From positions 1 to 53,290 of the forward strand of contig NZ_FMBW01000017.1 of assembly GCF_900091725.1 (NCBI RefSeq): 53,290 nucleotides of DNA, in the 5' to 3' direction. Each line of letters begins with the position of its first letter. Position 1 is the stretch's first letter. The position numbers and the translations under genes are program-made. The notes beneath the pieces are model-generated. The model did no database searches and was not told the origin of the DNA. It was given only the letters and a program-made list of their open reading frames with translations. Positions 8,702 through 18,206 of this stretch are shown here, piece by piece. The DNA comes from Streptomyces sp. DvalAA-43 (GTDB lineage Bacteria > Actinomycetota > Actinomycetes > Streptomycetales > Streptomycetaceae).

Positions 8702-9415
8702 TCAGGCCCAGGCGGCGACCAGGTAGCCCACGCCGTACGGAGCGCCCTCGTACAGCAGCCGCCCGGCCAGGCCCGCCCCTTGCGCGGCGCCCGCGAGCAC
8801 CTGCCAGGGCGCCCGGCCCGCCGCCTTCAGTTCGTACGCCAGCGGCGCGTCCAGCGCGATCAGCGCGTCCGGGTCCGCCGTGCCGAGCGCACGGGCGGCC
8901 GCCGCGTCGAACGCCTCGGCGCGCTCGTCCAGATAGCCCGGGGCCTTGAGCGTGCGGCAGGCGCTGCCGTCGCCCATCACGAGCAGCGCGACGCGGTCCG
9001 CCCCGGCGACCAGGTCGCGTCCGGCGCCGGTGCAGCGGCCGGTTTCGAGCGGCTCGCCCACGCCCAGCCCCTCGACCGGCGCACCGGCCCATTCCGCACG
9101 GGCCAGCAGCCAGGCGCCGACGGAGAGGGACGGCGGAAGCGAGTCCTCCGCCACCGGTCCGCGGTCACGCCCCAGCCGTACGCCGAGGTCGACGCCGAAG
9201 CCCTTGAAGGTGCCGGTGGCCCCTTCGGGATGCGGGCCACGCCCCGGCCGGTCCGCGGGACCGACCACGATCAGCCGATCGGGGCGCGCGGCCGCGAGCA
9301 CACCGAGGGCCTCGGCGCAGGCGTCCCGTACGGCGTCGAGCTCGGGCGCGGCACCGGCGGCGAGCTCGGGTACCAGCAGCGGTGGGCAGGGACAGACGGC
9401 GGCGGCGACAAGCAT
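8702..9415 (-). CDS. LigB/MEMO-like (class III extradiol dioxygenase B-fold) protein
   Basis: The 237-residue protein has the pattern of the class III extradiol dioxygenase subunit B-like family found in actinobacteria: an N-terminal CPCPPLLVPELAAG segment, an Asp/Ala helix, RLIVVGPAD, a central LLVMGDGSACRTLKAPGYLD strand-loop, and YELKAAGRAPWQVLAGAA near the end. The GDGSA segment normally forms part of the active-site pocket. I cannot point to a full metal-ligand set, so catalysis is uncertain. It lies 119 bp downstream of miaB in the same direction and could be co-transcribed with it. Its function in this context is unknown. Confidence 0.8.
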   Translation of the reverse strand: MLVAAAVCPCPPLLVPELAAGAAPELDAVRDACAEALGVLAAARPDRLIVVGPADRPGRGPHPEGATGTFKGFGVDLGVRLGRDRGPVAEDSLPPSLSVGAWLLARAEWAGAPVEGLGVGEPLETGRCTGAGRDLVAGADRVALLVMGDGSACRTLKAPGYLDERAEAFDAAAARALGTADPDALIALDAPLAYELKAAGRAPWQVLAGAAQGAGLAGRLLYEGAPYGVGYLVAAWA

Positions 9416-9534
9416 GGTGGGCAGCGTACTGCGTGGCCCCGGCCCGCCCGTCGCCCGCTGCCGGACCCCCGCCGCCGGGCGACCCGCTCTCGGACTCCTC
9501 GCCGCCGGACTTCCCGCCGCCCGGCTTCCCCGCG

Positions 9535-11058
9535 TCAGTCGCAGCCACAGCCGGGGGCCGCTGCGGCAGGCAGCGGCGCGGGGGCACCGATGCCCGGCAG
9601 CCCCAGCATCACACCGGCCGGCTGGGCGGCCTCGGCGGCATTGCGCTTCTCCCAGGCGTCACCGGCCCGGGTCCGCCGCACGGCCGCCGGTGCGCCCTCG
9701 GCAAGCAGGTGGTGCGGGGCCGCGTAGGTGATCTCGACGGTCACCACGTCGCCCGGCCGTACGTCCTCGTCCGGCTTGGTGAAGTGGACCAGGCGGTTGT
9801 CGGGGGCGCGGCCGGAGAGGCGGTGGGTGGCGCCGTCCTTGCGGCCCTCACCCTCCGCGACCATGATCTCCAGCGTCCGGCCGACCTGCTTCTTGTTCTC
9901 CTCCCAGGAGATCTCCTCCTGGAGGGCCGACAGACGCATGTACCTCTCCTGGACGACCTCCTTGGGGATCTGCCCCTCCATCTCGGCGGCGGGGGTCCCG
10001 GGGCGCTTGGAGTACTGGAAGGTGAAGGCGTTGGCGAAGCGCGCCTCACGGACCGCGTGCATGGTCTGCTCGAAGTCCTCCTCGGTCTCGCCGGGGAAGC
10101 CCACGATGATGTCGGTGGAGATGGCGGCGTCCGGCATCGCGGCGCGCACCTTCTCGATGATGCCGAGGAAGCGTTCCTGTCGGTACGAGCGCCGCATCGC
10201 CTTGAGGATCGTGTCGGATCCGGACTGCATCGGCATGTGGAGCTGGGGCATCACGTTGGGCGTCTCGGCCATCGCCGCGATCACGTCGTCCGTGAAGTCG
10301 CGGGGGTGCGGGGAGGTGAAGCGGACCCGCTCCAGCCCCTCGATCCGCCCGCAGGCGCGCAGCAGCTTGGAGAAGGCCTCGCGGTCGCCGATGTCGGAGC
10401 CGTAGGCGTTCACGTTCTGGCCGAGCAGGGTGATCTCCGAGACGCCCTCGGCGACCAGGGCCTCGATCTCGGCGAGGATGTCGCCGGTGCGGCGGTCCTT
10501 CTCCTTGCCGCGCAGGGCCGGGACGATGCAGAAGGTGCAGGTGTTGTTGCAGCCGACGGAGATGGAGACCCAGGCGGCGTAGGCGGACTCGCGCCGGGTG
10601 GGGAGCGTGGAGGGGAAGGCTTCCAGGGATTCGGCGATCTCGATCTGCGCCTCCTCCTGGATGCGGGCGCGCTCCAGCAGCACGGGCAGCTTGCCGATGT
10701 TGTGCGTACCGAAGACGACGTCGACCCAGGGGGCCCGCTGGACGATGGTGTCGCGGTCCTTCTGGGCGAGGCAGCCGCCGACGGCGATCTGCATCCCGGG
10801 GCGCTTGGTCTTCATCGGGGCGAGCCGGCCGAGGTTGCCGTAGAGCTTGTTGTCGGCGTTCTCCCGCACCGCGCAGGTGTTGAAGACGACGACATCGGCG
10901 TCGCCGTCGGAGCCCTCGGCGGCACGTACGTAACCCGCGCCCTCCAGCAGTCCCGACAGCCGCTCGGAGTCGTGGACGTTCATCTGGCACCCGTAGGTGC
11001 GCACCTCGTACGTTTTCAAACCGTCCACTACTCCACCAGCCACGTCGTTGCCGCTCAC
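9535..11058 (-). CDS. miaB: tRNA-2-methylthio-N6-dimethylallyladenosine synthase MiaB
   Basis: MiaB is a radical-SAM methylthiotransferase that adds a methylthio group to i6A37 made by MiaA. The N-terminal UPF0004 domain shows its three cluster cysteines ([30 protein letters not shown]). The radical-SAM motif is [21 protein letters not shown] and a C-terminal TRAM domain follow, then a tail of about 50 residues rich in Ala, Pro and Gly that ends in GCGCD. The length of 507 residues fits actinobacterial MiaB. I took the GTG at 11058; GTGs at 11043 and 11028 are also possible and none has a convincing ribosome binding site. Confidence 0.95.
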   Translation of the reverse strand: MSGNDVAGGVVDGLKTYEVRTYGCQMNVHDSERLSGLLEGAGYVRAAEGSDGDADVVVFNTCAVRENADNKLYGNLGRLAPMKTKRPGMQIAVGGCLAQKDRDTIVQRAPWVDVVFGTHNIGKLPVLLERARIQEEAQIEIAESLEAFPSTLPTRRESAYAAWVSISVGCNNTCTFCIVPALRGKEKDRRTGDILAEIEALVAEGVSEITLLGQNVNAYGSDIGDREAFSKLLRACGRIEGLERVRFTSPHPRDFTDDVIAAMAETPNVMPQLHMPMQSGSDTILKAMRRSYRQERFLGIIEKVRAAMPDAAISTDIIVGFPGETEEDFEQTMHAVREARFANAFTFQYSKRPGTPAAEMEGQIPKEVVQERYMRLSALQEEISWEENKKQVGRTLEIMVAEGEGRKDGATHRLSGRAPDNRLVHFTKPDEDVRPGDVVTVEITYAAPHHLLAEGAPAAVRRTRAGDAWEKRNAAEAAQPAGVMLGLPGIGAPAPLPAAAAPGCGCD

Positions 11059-11158
11059 CCGTCCAGGGTAAGGGCTCCGGCCGGGCCCCGATGATGAACG
11101 GCCGCCCGTCGGGGAGCGGCCCTGGTCATCGCCGGGGCGGGCTGGCAGGATCGCCGCC

Positions 11159-12157
11159 ATGCTCCAGGCACTCTCCCGTATCGGCGGGCGGCGCGTTCTC
11201 CAGGCGTGCGCCGCCGTCGCCGTCGTGCTCGGGCTGCTGCTGTGGTGGCTGCTGCCGCTCGGGCAGCCGGCCCCGACCGGCACACTGACCTTCAGCACCG
11301 GCGTGCGCAGCGGGGTCTACCAGCGCTACGGCGAGCGCCTCAAGGGGGATCTGGCCAGAGATCTGCCCAAGGTGTCGATACGGCTGCGGACCAGCGAGGG
11401 TTCGCAGCAGAACATCGAGCGGGTGGCGACCGGCAAGGCGGACTTCACCATCGCCACCGCCGATGCCCTCGCCACCTATCTGAACGACGGCAAGCCCGGC
11501 GCCGACCGGCTGCGGGGCTGTGTGCGGCTCTACGACGACTACATCCAGCTGGTCGTGGCACGCGGCTCGGACGTGCGGAAGGTCTCGGACCTGCGCGGCA
11601 AGCGGGTCGGCGTGGGGCAGCGCGGTTCGGGGGTGCGGCTGGTCGCCGACCGGCTGATGGCGGCCGCGGGTCTCGATCCCGCGCACGACGTGACACCGGT
11701 GTCGGCCGGTATCGACACCATGCCGGAGCAGTTGGAGAACGACCGGCTCGATGCCTTCTTCTGGTCCGGCGGACTGCCCACGTCCGCCGTGCAGGAGCTG
11801 TCGGACCGGTTCGCGATCCGGCTGGTGCCGCTGGAGGCCCCGCTGATCAAGCAGCTCCAGGCGGCGGGCGGGTCCGCCCGCTACTACCGTTCGGCGACCA
11901 TGCCCGCCGACGCCTACCGCAACGCGCAGCAGGACCAGGCGGTGCCGACGGTCGCGGTCGCCAATGTGCTGGTGACCACGGAGCGTTCGGACGCGGCGAT
12001 GACGGAGGCCTTCACCCGGACCGTGATCGACAGCCGGGACCGGATCGGGCGCGAGGTGCACGCGGCCCAGCTGGTGGATCTGCGTACGGCGATCTACACC
12101 GATCCGCTGCCGCTGCACGAGGGGGCCAGCCGCTACTACCGCTCGGTCAAGCCCTGA
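11159..12157 (+). CDS. TAXI-family solute-binding protein, membrane-anchored, no TRAP permease
   Basis: The 332-residue protein is a TAXI-type (TRAP-associated extracytoplasmic immunogenic) binding protein. An N-terminal hydrophobic helix (about 14-34, ending WWLLPLG) has no lipobox and no clear cleavage site, so it probably stays anchored. The mature part shows [17 protein letters not shown], the [20 protein letters not shown] segment, [14 protein letters not shown] and [15 protein letters not shown]. No TRAP membrane subunit (DctQM) is nearby. It converges tail to tail, 28 bp apart, with the sensor kinase gene of the glutamate-import locus. A Thermus TAXI protein (TTHA1157) was described as a glutamate/glutamine binder, which suggests a receptor role here. 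Confidence 0.88.
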   Translation: MLQALSRIGGRRVLQACAAVAVVLGLLLWWLLPLGQPAPTGTLTFSTGVRSGVYQRYGERLKGDLARDLPKVSIRLRTSEGSQQNIERVATGKADFTIATADALATYLNDGKPGADRLRGCVRLYDDYIQLVVARGSDVRKVSDLRGKRVGVGQRGSGVRLVADRLMAAAGLDPAHDVTPVSAGIDTMPEQLENDRLDAFFWSGGLPTSAVQELSDRFAIRLVPLEAPLIKQLQAAGGSARYYRSATMPADAYRNAQQDQAVPTVAVANVLVTTERSDAAMTEAFTRTVIDSRDRIGREVHAAQLVDLRTAIYTDPLPLHEGASRYYRSVKP

Positions 12158-12185
12158 CCCGCTCCACCCTGTGGGCCGTTGCGCG

Positions 12186-13580
12186 TCAGCCCTGCGGACC
12201 GTTGCGCGGCACCGAGACCGTCACCCGCAGCCCGTGCGGCTCATGGGCCGCGAAGCTCAGGGAGCCGCCGCCGGCCGCCAGGAGCGCCTGCGAGATGGAG
12301 AGCCCGAGGCCGGAGCCCCGGATGTTCTGGTGCTGGGTGCTGCGCCAGAAGCGGTCGCCGATGCGTTCCCGCTCCGCCGCCGTGAGGCCCGGTCCGCGGT
12401 CGGCGACGACGACCGTGACGTGGTCGCGGCCTGAGGCGACCGTGACGACGACCTCTTCCCCGGCGGGGGTGAATTTCAGGGCGTTGTCGATGATCGCGTC
12501 CAGGGCGCTCGACAGCGCGATGGGGTCCGCCCAGGCGGTCACCGCAAAGGCGCCGTCCGCCCGGAGCCGTACCCCCTTCTCCTCGGCGACCGGCCGCCAG
12601 GACGCGACCCGCTCCGCGGTGAGCGCGCCGATGTCCTTGAGCTGGAGATCGGCCGCGGCGTGTTCGGCCAGCGCCAGGTCGAGCAGGTCGTCGAGGACCT
12701 GTGCGAGGCGCTTGCCCTCCGTGCGCACGGAGGCGATCTCCTCGTTGCCCTCGGGGAGTTCGAGCGCGAGGAGCTCGATCCTCAGCAGCAGCGCGGCAAG
12801 GGGGTTGCGCAGCTGGTGCGAGGCGTCGGCGACGAAGGCGCGCTGCTGCTCCAGCACGTCCTCGACGTTGTCGGCCATCTCGTTGAACGACCGGGCCAGG
12901 CGCCTGAGTTCCGGCGGTCCGCCGGAAGCCGCGACCCGCGACCTCATCCGCCCGCTGGCGATGTCGTGGGTGGCCGCGTCCAGGGTCCGTACGGGCAGCA
13001 GCACCCAGCCGGTGAGGCGGATCGCGGCGCCGACCGCCACCAGCATCGCGACCGCCTCGCCGGCCGCGATCAGCAGCCAGCCGCGCAGTGTGCGCGAGCG
13101 CATCTCCTCGGTGGGCGAGTCGAGGACCACCACGGCGACGACATCGCCGTCCCGCACGACGGGCGAGGCGACGACGACCCTGCCGTTCTGCCACGGCCAG
13201 ACCTGCGGCGGATCGTGGCTGCGCCGTCCCAGCAGGGCCTCCTTGAACGCCCGGCGTCCCTCCCCCTCGATCGGGAGCTGCCACACGGCGGGGGCCTTCG
13301 CCATGGCGCTGTCGTCGCGGTAGAAGACACCGGCGCGGATGCCGTACACCGATGCGTAGGTGCCGAGTTCGCTTCGCAGCGTGCGCCGGCGCTCGTCGTA
13401 ACCGTCGCCGCGCTCGGTGATGAACTGCGCCAGTGCGGCGAAGCGCGTCGTGTCGTCGATGCGGTCGATGACGACGCGTTGCTGCTGGGCCGCCGCCACG
13501 CTGACGGCCAGCGGGAAGCCGAGGGCGAGCAGCACACCGGCCATGAGCACGATGAGCAGGGGAAGCAGCCGGGTACGCAC
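12186..13580 (-). CDS. gluK: Sensor histidine kinase, GluK type
   Basis: This 464-residue kinase has a first membrane helix (about 7-31), an extracytoplasmic domain of about 130 residues (32-165, with FYRDDSAMA and VVVASPVVRDGDVVAVVV, cache-like), a second helix (168-190) and a HAMP linker (about 191-245). The HisKA domain has phosphoacceptor His255 (DASHQLRNPL). The HATPase has its N box around DNALKFTP (366-373), DRGPGL and GSGLGLS. It lies 15 bp downstream of the response regulator gene. S. coelicolor has a pair, GluR-GluK, in this position next to gluABCD that is reported to sense glutamate and induce its uptake. The name here rests on synteny and architecture. Confidence 0.9.
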   Translation of the reverse strand: MRTRLLPLLIVLMAGVLLALGFPLAVSVAAAQQQRVVIDRIDDTTRFAALAQFITERGDGYDERRRTLRSELGTYASVYGIRAGVFYRDDSAMAKAPAVWQLPIEGEGRRAFKEALLGRRSHDPPQVWPWQNGRVVVASPVVRDGDVVAVVVLDSPTEEMRSRTLRGWLLIAAGEAVAMLVAVGAAIRLTGWVLLPVRTLDAATHDIASGRMRSRVAASGGPPELRRLARSFNEMADNVEDVLEQQRAFVADASHQLRNPLAALLLRIELLALELPEGNEEIASVRTEGKRLAQVLDDLLDLALAEHAAADLQLKDIGALTAERVASWRPVAEEKGVRLRADGAFAVTAWADPIALSSALDAIIDNALKFTPAGEEVVVTVASGRDHVTVVVADRGPGLTAAERERIGDRFWRSTQHQNIRGSGLGLSISQALLAAGGGSLSFAAHEPHGLRVTVSVPRNGPQG

Positions 13581-13595
13581 CTGGGACGTGCGCCT

Positions 13596-14288
13596 CTACG
13601 CGGGCGGGGCGACGAGGCGGTAGCCGACCCCGCGCACCGTCTCGATCAGTGCGGGCAGCCGCAGCTTGGAACGCAGGGACGCGACATGCACTTCGAGTGT
13701 GCGCCCCGTGCCCTCCCAGCTCGTGCGCCACACCTCGCTGATGATCTGCTCCCGGCGGAACACCACTCCGGGGCGCTGGGCGAGCAGCGCGAGCAGGTCG
13801 AACTCCTTGCGGGTGAGCTGGACTTCCGCCCCGTCGACGCTGACCCGGCGGGTCGGCAGCTCGATGTGGACGTGGCCGAGGCGCAGTGCGGCGACGGGCG
13901 TGGGCACGGTGTCCTCGCCGCTCGTGTTGCGCCGGCTCACGGCGTGGATACGGGCGAGGAGTTCGCCGGTGTCGTACGGCTTGACCACGTAGTCGTCGGC
14001 GCCGAGGTTGAGGCCGTGGATCCGCGAGCGGACGTCGGCGCGCGCGGTCACCATGATCACGGGGGTGGAGGTGCGCTTGCGGATCTTCCCGCACACCTCG
14101 TAGCCGTCCTGGTCGGGCAGGCCGAGGTCGAGGAGCACGACGCCGAACGGCTCCGTGTCCGCGGGCAGCAGGGCCTGCAGGGCCTCCTCGCCGCTGCGCG
14201 CGTGCACGACCCGGAAGCCGTGCCGGGCGAGGATGGCGGAGAGCGCGGCCGCGACATGGTTGTCGTCCTCGACGAGCAGCAGTCTCAT
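13596..14288 (-). CDS. gluR: OmpR-family response regulator, GluR type
   Basis: The 230-residue protein has a receiver domain (1-115) with acidic pocket EDD (7-9), phosphoacceptor Asp54 (VLLDLGLPDQDG) and Lys103 (KPYD), followed by a winged-helix DNA-binding domain (about 130-228: LTRKEFDLLALLAQRPG, RTLEVHVASLRSKL, GVGYRL). It is the first gene of the two-gene operon with the kinase and is divergent from gluA across 345 bp. By synteny with S. coelicolor GluR it should activate gluABCD from that intergenic region. I did not identify its operator. Confidence 0.92.
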   Translation of the reverse strand: MRLLLVEDDNHVAAALSAILARHGFRVVHARSGEEALQALLPADTEPFGVVLLDLGLPDQDGYEVCGKIRKRTSTPVIMVTARADVRSRIHGLNLGADDYVVKPYDTGELLARIHAVSRRNTSGEDTVPTPVAALRLGHVHIELPTRRVSVDGAEVQLTRKEFDLLALLAQRPGVVFRREQIISEVWRTSWEGTGRTLEVHVASLRSKLRLPALIETVRGVGYRLVAPPA

Positions 14289-14633
14289 GGCCTCCCCCTC
14301 CGGTTCTCCGATGGTCTCGATCGTGCGGTGCCGTACGCGTCGGCAGATGTCGGTGCGGTCTCCCGTACGCTTCCGGTCACTTCCCCGTACCCAGACGTTT
14401 CACGTCATGGCGTACCAGGGCATCCACTCCGATGAGAGGCAGGTCAGTCAAGGCCCGCCCGCCTCATCCGGCCATCTGTTATCCACCCGGTACGCCACGT
14501 GCGTCACACCCCGCACCGCGTTCACACGGAGTGTCCGGTTGCCGCCGGATCGTTATCCTCAATTTCCGCTCAGATGTAATGACGCTGGTAGCACCGCGTC
14601 ACTAGGGTCCTTCCCAACCGAGGAGGACGGAGC
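14289..14633. promoter_or_regulatory. Divergent gluR/gluA control region
   Basis: These 345 bases hold no gene I can support. A candidate gluA promoter is ATGACG (14579-14584) with TAGGGT (14603-14608) 18 bases downstream. It is followed by a very good ribosome binding site (GAGGAGGACGG) ahead of the ATG at 14634. A second -10-like TATCCT is at 14554-14559 with no clear -35. The rest, between 14289 and 14540, is where the divergent gluR promoter and the operators of the response regulator should lie. I see no long perfect palindrome there. Confidence 0.45.
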
Positions 14634-15428
14634 ATGAAGCCGATGAGCGGAGTTTCAGTGACCAAGGGTGCCGAAGACGCCGCGCCCGCGGCGGACGACC
14701 TCGTCGTACTGAGCAACGTCAACAAGCACTTCGGCGCGCTGCATGTGCTCCAGGACATCGACCTGACCATCGCCCGTGGCGAGGTCGTGGTCGTCATCGG
14801 GCCCTCCGGGTCCGGGAAGTCCACGCTGTGCCGCACGATCAACCGCTTGGAGACGATCGATTCGGGCGCCATCGCGATCGACGGCAAGCCGCTGCCCCAG
14901 GAGGGCAAGGAGCTGGCCAGGCTGCGTGCCGACGTCGGCATGGTCTTCCAGTCGTTCAATCTCTTCGCGCACAAGACGGTGCTCGAAAACGTGATGCTGG
15001 GCCAGATCAAGGTCCGCAGGACGGACAAGAAGGCGGCCGAGGACAAGGCCCGTTCGCTGCTCGACCGGGTGGGTGTGGCGACGCAGGCCGACAAGTACCC
15101 GGCCCAGCTCTCCGGCGGGCAGCAGCAACGCGTGGCCATCGCACGGGCGTTGGCGATGGACCCGAAGGTGATCCTCTTCGACGAGCCGACATCGGCACTC
15201 GACCCGGAGATGATCAACGAGGTGCTGGAGGTCATGCAGCAGCTCGCCCGGGACGGCATGACGATGGTCGTCGTCACCCATGAGATGGGCTTCGCGCGCT
15301 CGGCCGCGAACCGGGTCGTCTTCATGGCCGACGGAAAGATCGTCGAAGAGGCCACGCCCGACCAGTTCTTCAGCAACCCGCGCAGTGACCGGGCCAAGGA
15401 CTTCCTGTCGAAGATCCTTCACCACTGA
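14634..15428 (+). CDS. gluA: Glutamate ABC importer, ATP-binding protein
   Basis: This 264-residue ATPase belongs to the polar amino acid transporter group (GlnQ/GluA type). Walker A is GPSGSGKST (56-64), the Q-loop lies in [10 protein letters not shown], the signature is LSGGQQQR (159-166), Walker B is [12 protein letters not shown] (179-190) and the switch His is in [10 protein letters not shown] non-conserved leader of about 22 residues precedes the conserved start. GAGGAGG lies upstream of the ATG. It is the first gene of gluABCD, 69 bp before the binding-protein gene. The assignment to glutamate rests on synteny with gluABCD and the neighbouring two-component pair. Confidence 0.95.
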   Translation: MKPMSGVSVTKGAEDAAPAADDLVVLSNVNKHFGALHVLQDIDLTIARGEVVVVIGPSGSGKSTLCRTINRLETIDSGAIAIDGKPLPQEGKELARLRADVGMVFQSFNLFAHKTVLENVMLGQIKVRRTDKKAAEDKARSLLDRVGVATQADKYPAQLSGGQQQRVAIARALAMDPKVILFDEPTSALDPEMINEVLEVMQQLARDGMTMVVVTHEMGFARSAANRVVFMADGKIVEEATPDQFFSNPRSDRAKDFLSKILHH

Positions 15429-15497
15429 TGGAGCCTTCACCACCGGTTCCCGCACCGGCTGATCACTCACATCGCGTCAACTCTAGGGAAAACCACC

Positions 15498-16343
15498 ATG
15501 CAGCTTCGTAAGGTCACCGCCGCCTCGGCCGCCGTGCTCGCTCTCGCCCTCTCCGCCACCGCCTGTGGATCCGACAACAAGGACGGCAGCTCGGGCAGTT
15601 CGGGTAACGGCAAGAAGATCACGATCGGCATCAAGATCGACCAGCCGGGCATCGGCCTGAAGACCCCGGACGGCAAGTACACCGGCTTCGACGTCGATGT
15701 CGCCACGTACGTGGCCAAGGAACTCGGCTACGACGCCAAGGACATCGTCTTCAAGGAGACCAAGAGCGCCGACCGCGAGACGGCGATCGAGCGCGGTGAC
15801 GTGAAGTTCATCGCCGCCTCCTACTCGATCAACGACGAGCGGCTGCAGAAGGTCGACTTCGCGGGTCCGTACCTGCTGGCGCACCAGGACATCCTCGTCC
15901 GCGCCGACGACGACTCGATCAAGTCCCCGGCCGACCTGAACAACAAGAAGCTGTGTTCGGTCGCCGGCTCGACCTCGGCGAAGAACGTCAAGGACAAGCT
16001 GGCTCCGAAGGCCGACCTCCAGACGTACGGCGGCTACTCGGAGTGCCTGACCGGCCTGGAGAACAAGGTCATCGACGCGCTGACCACCGATGACAGCATC
16101 CTGGCGGGCTACGCCTCGCAGCAGAACTTCCAGGGCAAGTTCAAGCTGGCCGGCTTCAAGATGACCAACGAGAACTACGGCATCGGCCTGAAGAAGGGCG
16201 ACGCCGACCTCAAGAAGAAGATCAACGACGCGCTCACCAAGATGGTCTCGGACGGTGCCTGGGACAAGGCCGTGAAGGACAACTTCGGCCCGGCGAACTA
16301 CAAGAACGACCCCGCCCCGAAGATCGGCAACATCGTCAAGTGA
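15498..16343 (+). CDS. gluB: Glutamate ABC importer, substrate-binding lipoprotein
   Basis: The 281-residue protein has a lipoprotein signal peptide with the lipobox around SATAC and lipid-anchored Cys23, then a Ser/Gly linker. The mature part is a type II polar amino acid binding fold (ITIGIKIDQPGIGLKTPDGK, FDVDVATYVAKELG, RETAIERGDVKFIAASYSI). In this family the acidic and basic residues around these strands hold the alpha-amino and alpha-carboxyl groups. The Lys-rich surface (KKGDADLKKKINDAL) is usual for the group. It works outside the membrane, delivering ligand to GluC/GluD. A stable hairpin follows the gene. Confidence 0.95.
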   Translation: MQLRKVTAASAAVLALALSATACGSDNKDGSSGSSGNGKKITIGIKIDQPGIGLKTPDGKYTGFDVDVATYVAKELGYDAKDIVFKETKSADRETAIERGDVKFIAASYSINDERLQKVDFAGPYLLAHQDILVRADDDSIKSPADLNNKKLCSVAGSTSAKNVKDKLAPKADLQTYGGYSECLTGLENKVIDALTTDDSILAGYASQQNFQGKFKLAGFKMTNENYGIGLKKGDADLKKKINDALTKMVSDGAWDKAVKDNFGPANYKNDPAPKIGNIVK

Positions 16344-16357
16344 AGCAGGGCTGACCG

Positions 16358-16386
16358 GGCGCGCCGTCCGTGAACGGCGGCGCGCC
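16358..16386 (+). other. Intercistronic hairpin between gluB and gluC
   Basis: GGCGCGCC at 16358-16365 pairs perfectly with GGCGCGCC at 16379-16386, starting 14 bases after the gluB stop codon and 32 bases before the gluC start. There is no T run. In binding-protein operons such structures often protect the upstream message or attenuate the downstream one, giving more binding protein than permease. I infer that role here. Confidence 0.6.
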
Positions 16387-16418
16387 GTGCCCTCCTACAC
16401 GCGGAAGCGCGGGAGATC

Positions 16419-17084
16419 GTGTTCGACTTTCTTGAAGGTTACGACCTGCTGGGGGCCTTCTGGGTGACGGTGCAGCTCACCGTCTACTCCGCCCTCGGCT
16501 CCCTCATATGGGGAACGCTGCTGGCCGGCATGAAGGTCAGCCCGGTCCCCCTGATGCGCGGCTTCGCCACCGCGTACGTGAACGTGGTCCGGAACATTCC
16601 GCTGACCGTGATCATGGTGTTCTCGTCGCTGGGTCTGTACCAGACGCTGGGCATCGCGCTCGGTGCCGATGCCACCGAAGACATCAACTTCCGGCTGGCC
16701 GTGCTCGCCCTGGCCGCCTACACGGCCGCCTTCGTCTGCGAAGCGCTGCGCTCCGGCATCAACACGGTGCCGGTCGGCCAGGCCGAGGCAGCGCGCGCAC
16801 TCGGGCTGAGCTTCACGCAGGTACTGCGGCTGATCATCCTTCCTCAGGCGTTCCGCGCGGTGGTCAACCCGTTGTCCAACGTGCTGATCGCACTGACGAA
16901 GAACACCACGGTCGCCTCCGCGATCGGCGTCGTCGAGGCCTCCTACCTGATGAAGGACATGATCGAGGCCGAGGCCCAGCTGATCCTGATCGCGCTGGTC
17001 TTCGCGTTCGGCTTCATCGTCCTGACCCTCCCGACCGGCCTGATCCTCGGCTGGGTGAGCAAGAAGGTGGCGGTGAAGCGATGA
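16419..17084 (+). CDS. gluC: Glutamate ABC importer, permease subunit
   Basis: The 221-residue protein is a His/Glu/Gln/Arg-type permease with about five membrane helices. The EAA loop that contacts GluA reads GQAEAARALGLSFTQVLRLIILPQAFRAV (split here as GQAEAARALG and LRLIILPQAFRAV). It starts at a GTG (16419) with GGGAGA upstream. It overlaps gluD by four bases (ATGA), so the two permease subunits are translationally coupled and probably form a heterodimer. Confidence 0.95.
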   Translation: MFDFLEGYDLLGAFWVTVQLTVYSALGSLIWGTLLAGMKVSPVPLMRGFATAYVNVVRNIPLTVIMVFSSLGLYQTLGIALGADATEDINFRLAVLALAAYTAAFVCEALRSGINTVPVGQAEAARALGLSFTQVLRLIILPQAFRAVVNPLSNVLIALTKNTTVASAIGVVEASYLMKDMIEAEAQLILIALVFAFGFIVLTLPTGLILGWVSKKVAVKR

Positions 17085-17980
17085 GTTCCGTCCTCTACGA
17101 CGCCCAGGGCCCCCGCGCCAAGCAGCGCAACATCCTCTACACGGTGCTGTTCGTGCTGTGCGCGGCTGCCGTGGTGTGGTGGGTTTACAACGGTCTGGCC
17201 GAGAAGGGCCAGCTCGACTGGATCAAGTGGAAGCCCTTCTTCACCAGCCCCCAGCCGTGGCAGACGTACATCTGGCCGGGCCTCCAGAACACGCTCAAGG
17301 CGGCGTTCTTCGCCCTGATCATCGCGCTGCCGCTGGGCGCCCTGTTCGGGATCGGCAGGCTCTCGGACCACCGCTGGGTACGCATGCCGGCCGGCTTCGT
17401 CGTGGAGCTCTTCCGCGCCGTCCCGGTGCTGATCCTCATGATCACCGCGAACGCGGTGTACGCGGAGTACACCACCATCGACACCGATGTGCGTCCGCTG
17501 TACGCCGTGGTGACCGGACTCGTGCTGTACAACTTCTCGGTCCTCGCCGAGATCGTGCGGGCCGGGATCGAGACCCTGCCGAAGGGCCAGGCGGAGGCCG
17601 CCAAGGCACTCGGCATGCGCAAGAACCAGATCATGCTGTCGGTGCTGCTGCCGCAGGCGGTGACGGCCATGCTGCCGGCGATCGTCAGCCAGCTCGTCGT
17701 CATCGTCAAGGACACCGCGCTCGGCGGCGCCATGATGACGTTCCCCGAGCTGCTGGCATCGGTCCGTCCGATGAGCGCGAACTACGGCGCGAACACGATC
17801 GCCTGCTTCACGATCATCGCCCTGATCTACATTGCCTTGAACTTCGCGCTCACGTCCTTCGCCAGCTGGCTGGAGCGGTGGCTCCGGCGCAACAAGAAGG
17901 AGAAGGGCACCGCGCCCGGGGGCGCACCCGAGACCGTCGGTACGCCGTCGCTCGTCATCGATGACGGGCACGGCGTCTGA
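17081..17980 (+). CDS. gluD: Glutamate ABC importer, second permease subunit
   Basis: The 299-residue permease carries a longer N-terminus than GluC (about 95 residues, including one membrane helix around FVLCAAAVVWWVYNGL and a periplasmic WIKWKPFFTSPQPW segment). The core helices come next, with its own EAA motif GQAEAAKALGMRKNQ. A cytoplasmic tail with RRNKKEKG closes the protein. The start ATG at 17081 lies inside the gluC stop. It is the last gene of the operon, followed 20 bases later by a strong terminator hairpin. Confidence 0.95.
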   Translation: MSSVLYDAQGPRAKQRNILYTVLFVLCAAAVVWWVYNGLAEKGQLDWIKWKPFFTSPQPWQTYIWPGLQNTLKAAFFALIIALPLGALFGIGRLSDHRWVRMPAGFVVELFRAVPVLILMITANAVYAEYTTIDTDVRPLYAVVTGLVLYNFSVLAEIVRAGIETLPKGQAEAAKALGMRKNQIMLSVLLPQAVTAMLPAIVSQLVVIVKDTALGGAMMTFPELLASVRPMSANYGANTIACFTIIALIYIALNFALTSFASWLERWLRRNKKEKGTAPGGAPETVGTPSLVIDDGHGV

Positions 17981-18000
17981 CGGCTCGTCGCACGGTGTTC

Positions 18001-18034
18001 CGAGGGGCGGTGGCGGATGAGCCACCGCCCCTCG
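18001..18034 (+). terminator. Terminator of gluABCD
   Basis: A perfect 14-bp stem (CGAGGGGCGGTGGC / GCCACCGCCCCTCG) with loop GGATGA begins 20 bases after the gluD stop. There is no T run, which is common for Streptomyces terminators. Confidence 0.8.
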
Positions 18035-18206
18035 CCGCCGTCCGGTGTCGCTTGACGCGGGCACCGGCAGTAGGTTGCATACGTTCTGTGATCGCGCCCC
18101 CTGCCCCCGCCGCCACACTCCCTCCGCCGCCCAGCCCCGTTCCGAGTCGCGCGCTCGTCCCGTCCGCGTCCTCGGCGCCGTCCGTACGGATTCGAGGTGC
18201 TGCCCC

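Noticed and set aside
18045..18206. N-terminal extension of the FAD monooxygenase from an ATG at 18045
   Set aside because: The extension is Arg/Pro/Ser-rich and not protein-like, and it would start before the likely promoter. The GTG at 18207 directly precedes the FAD-binding strand.
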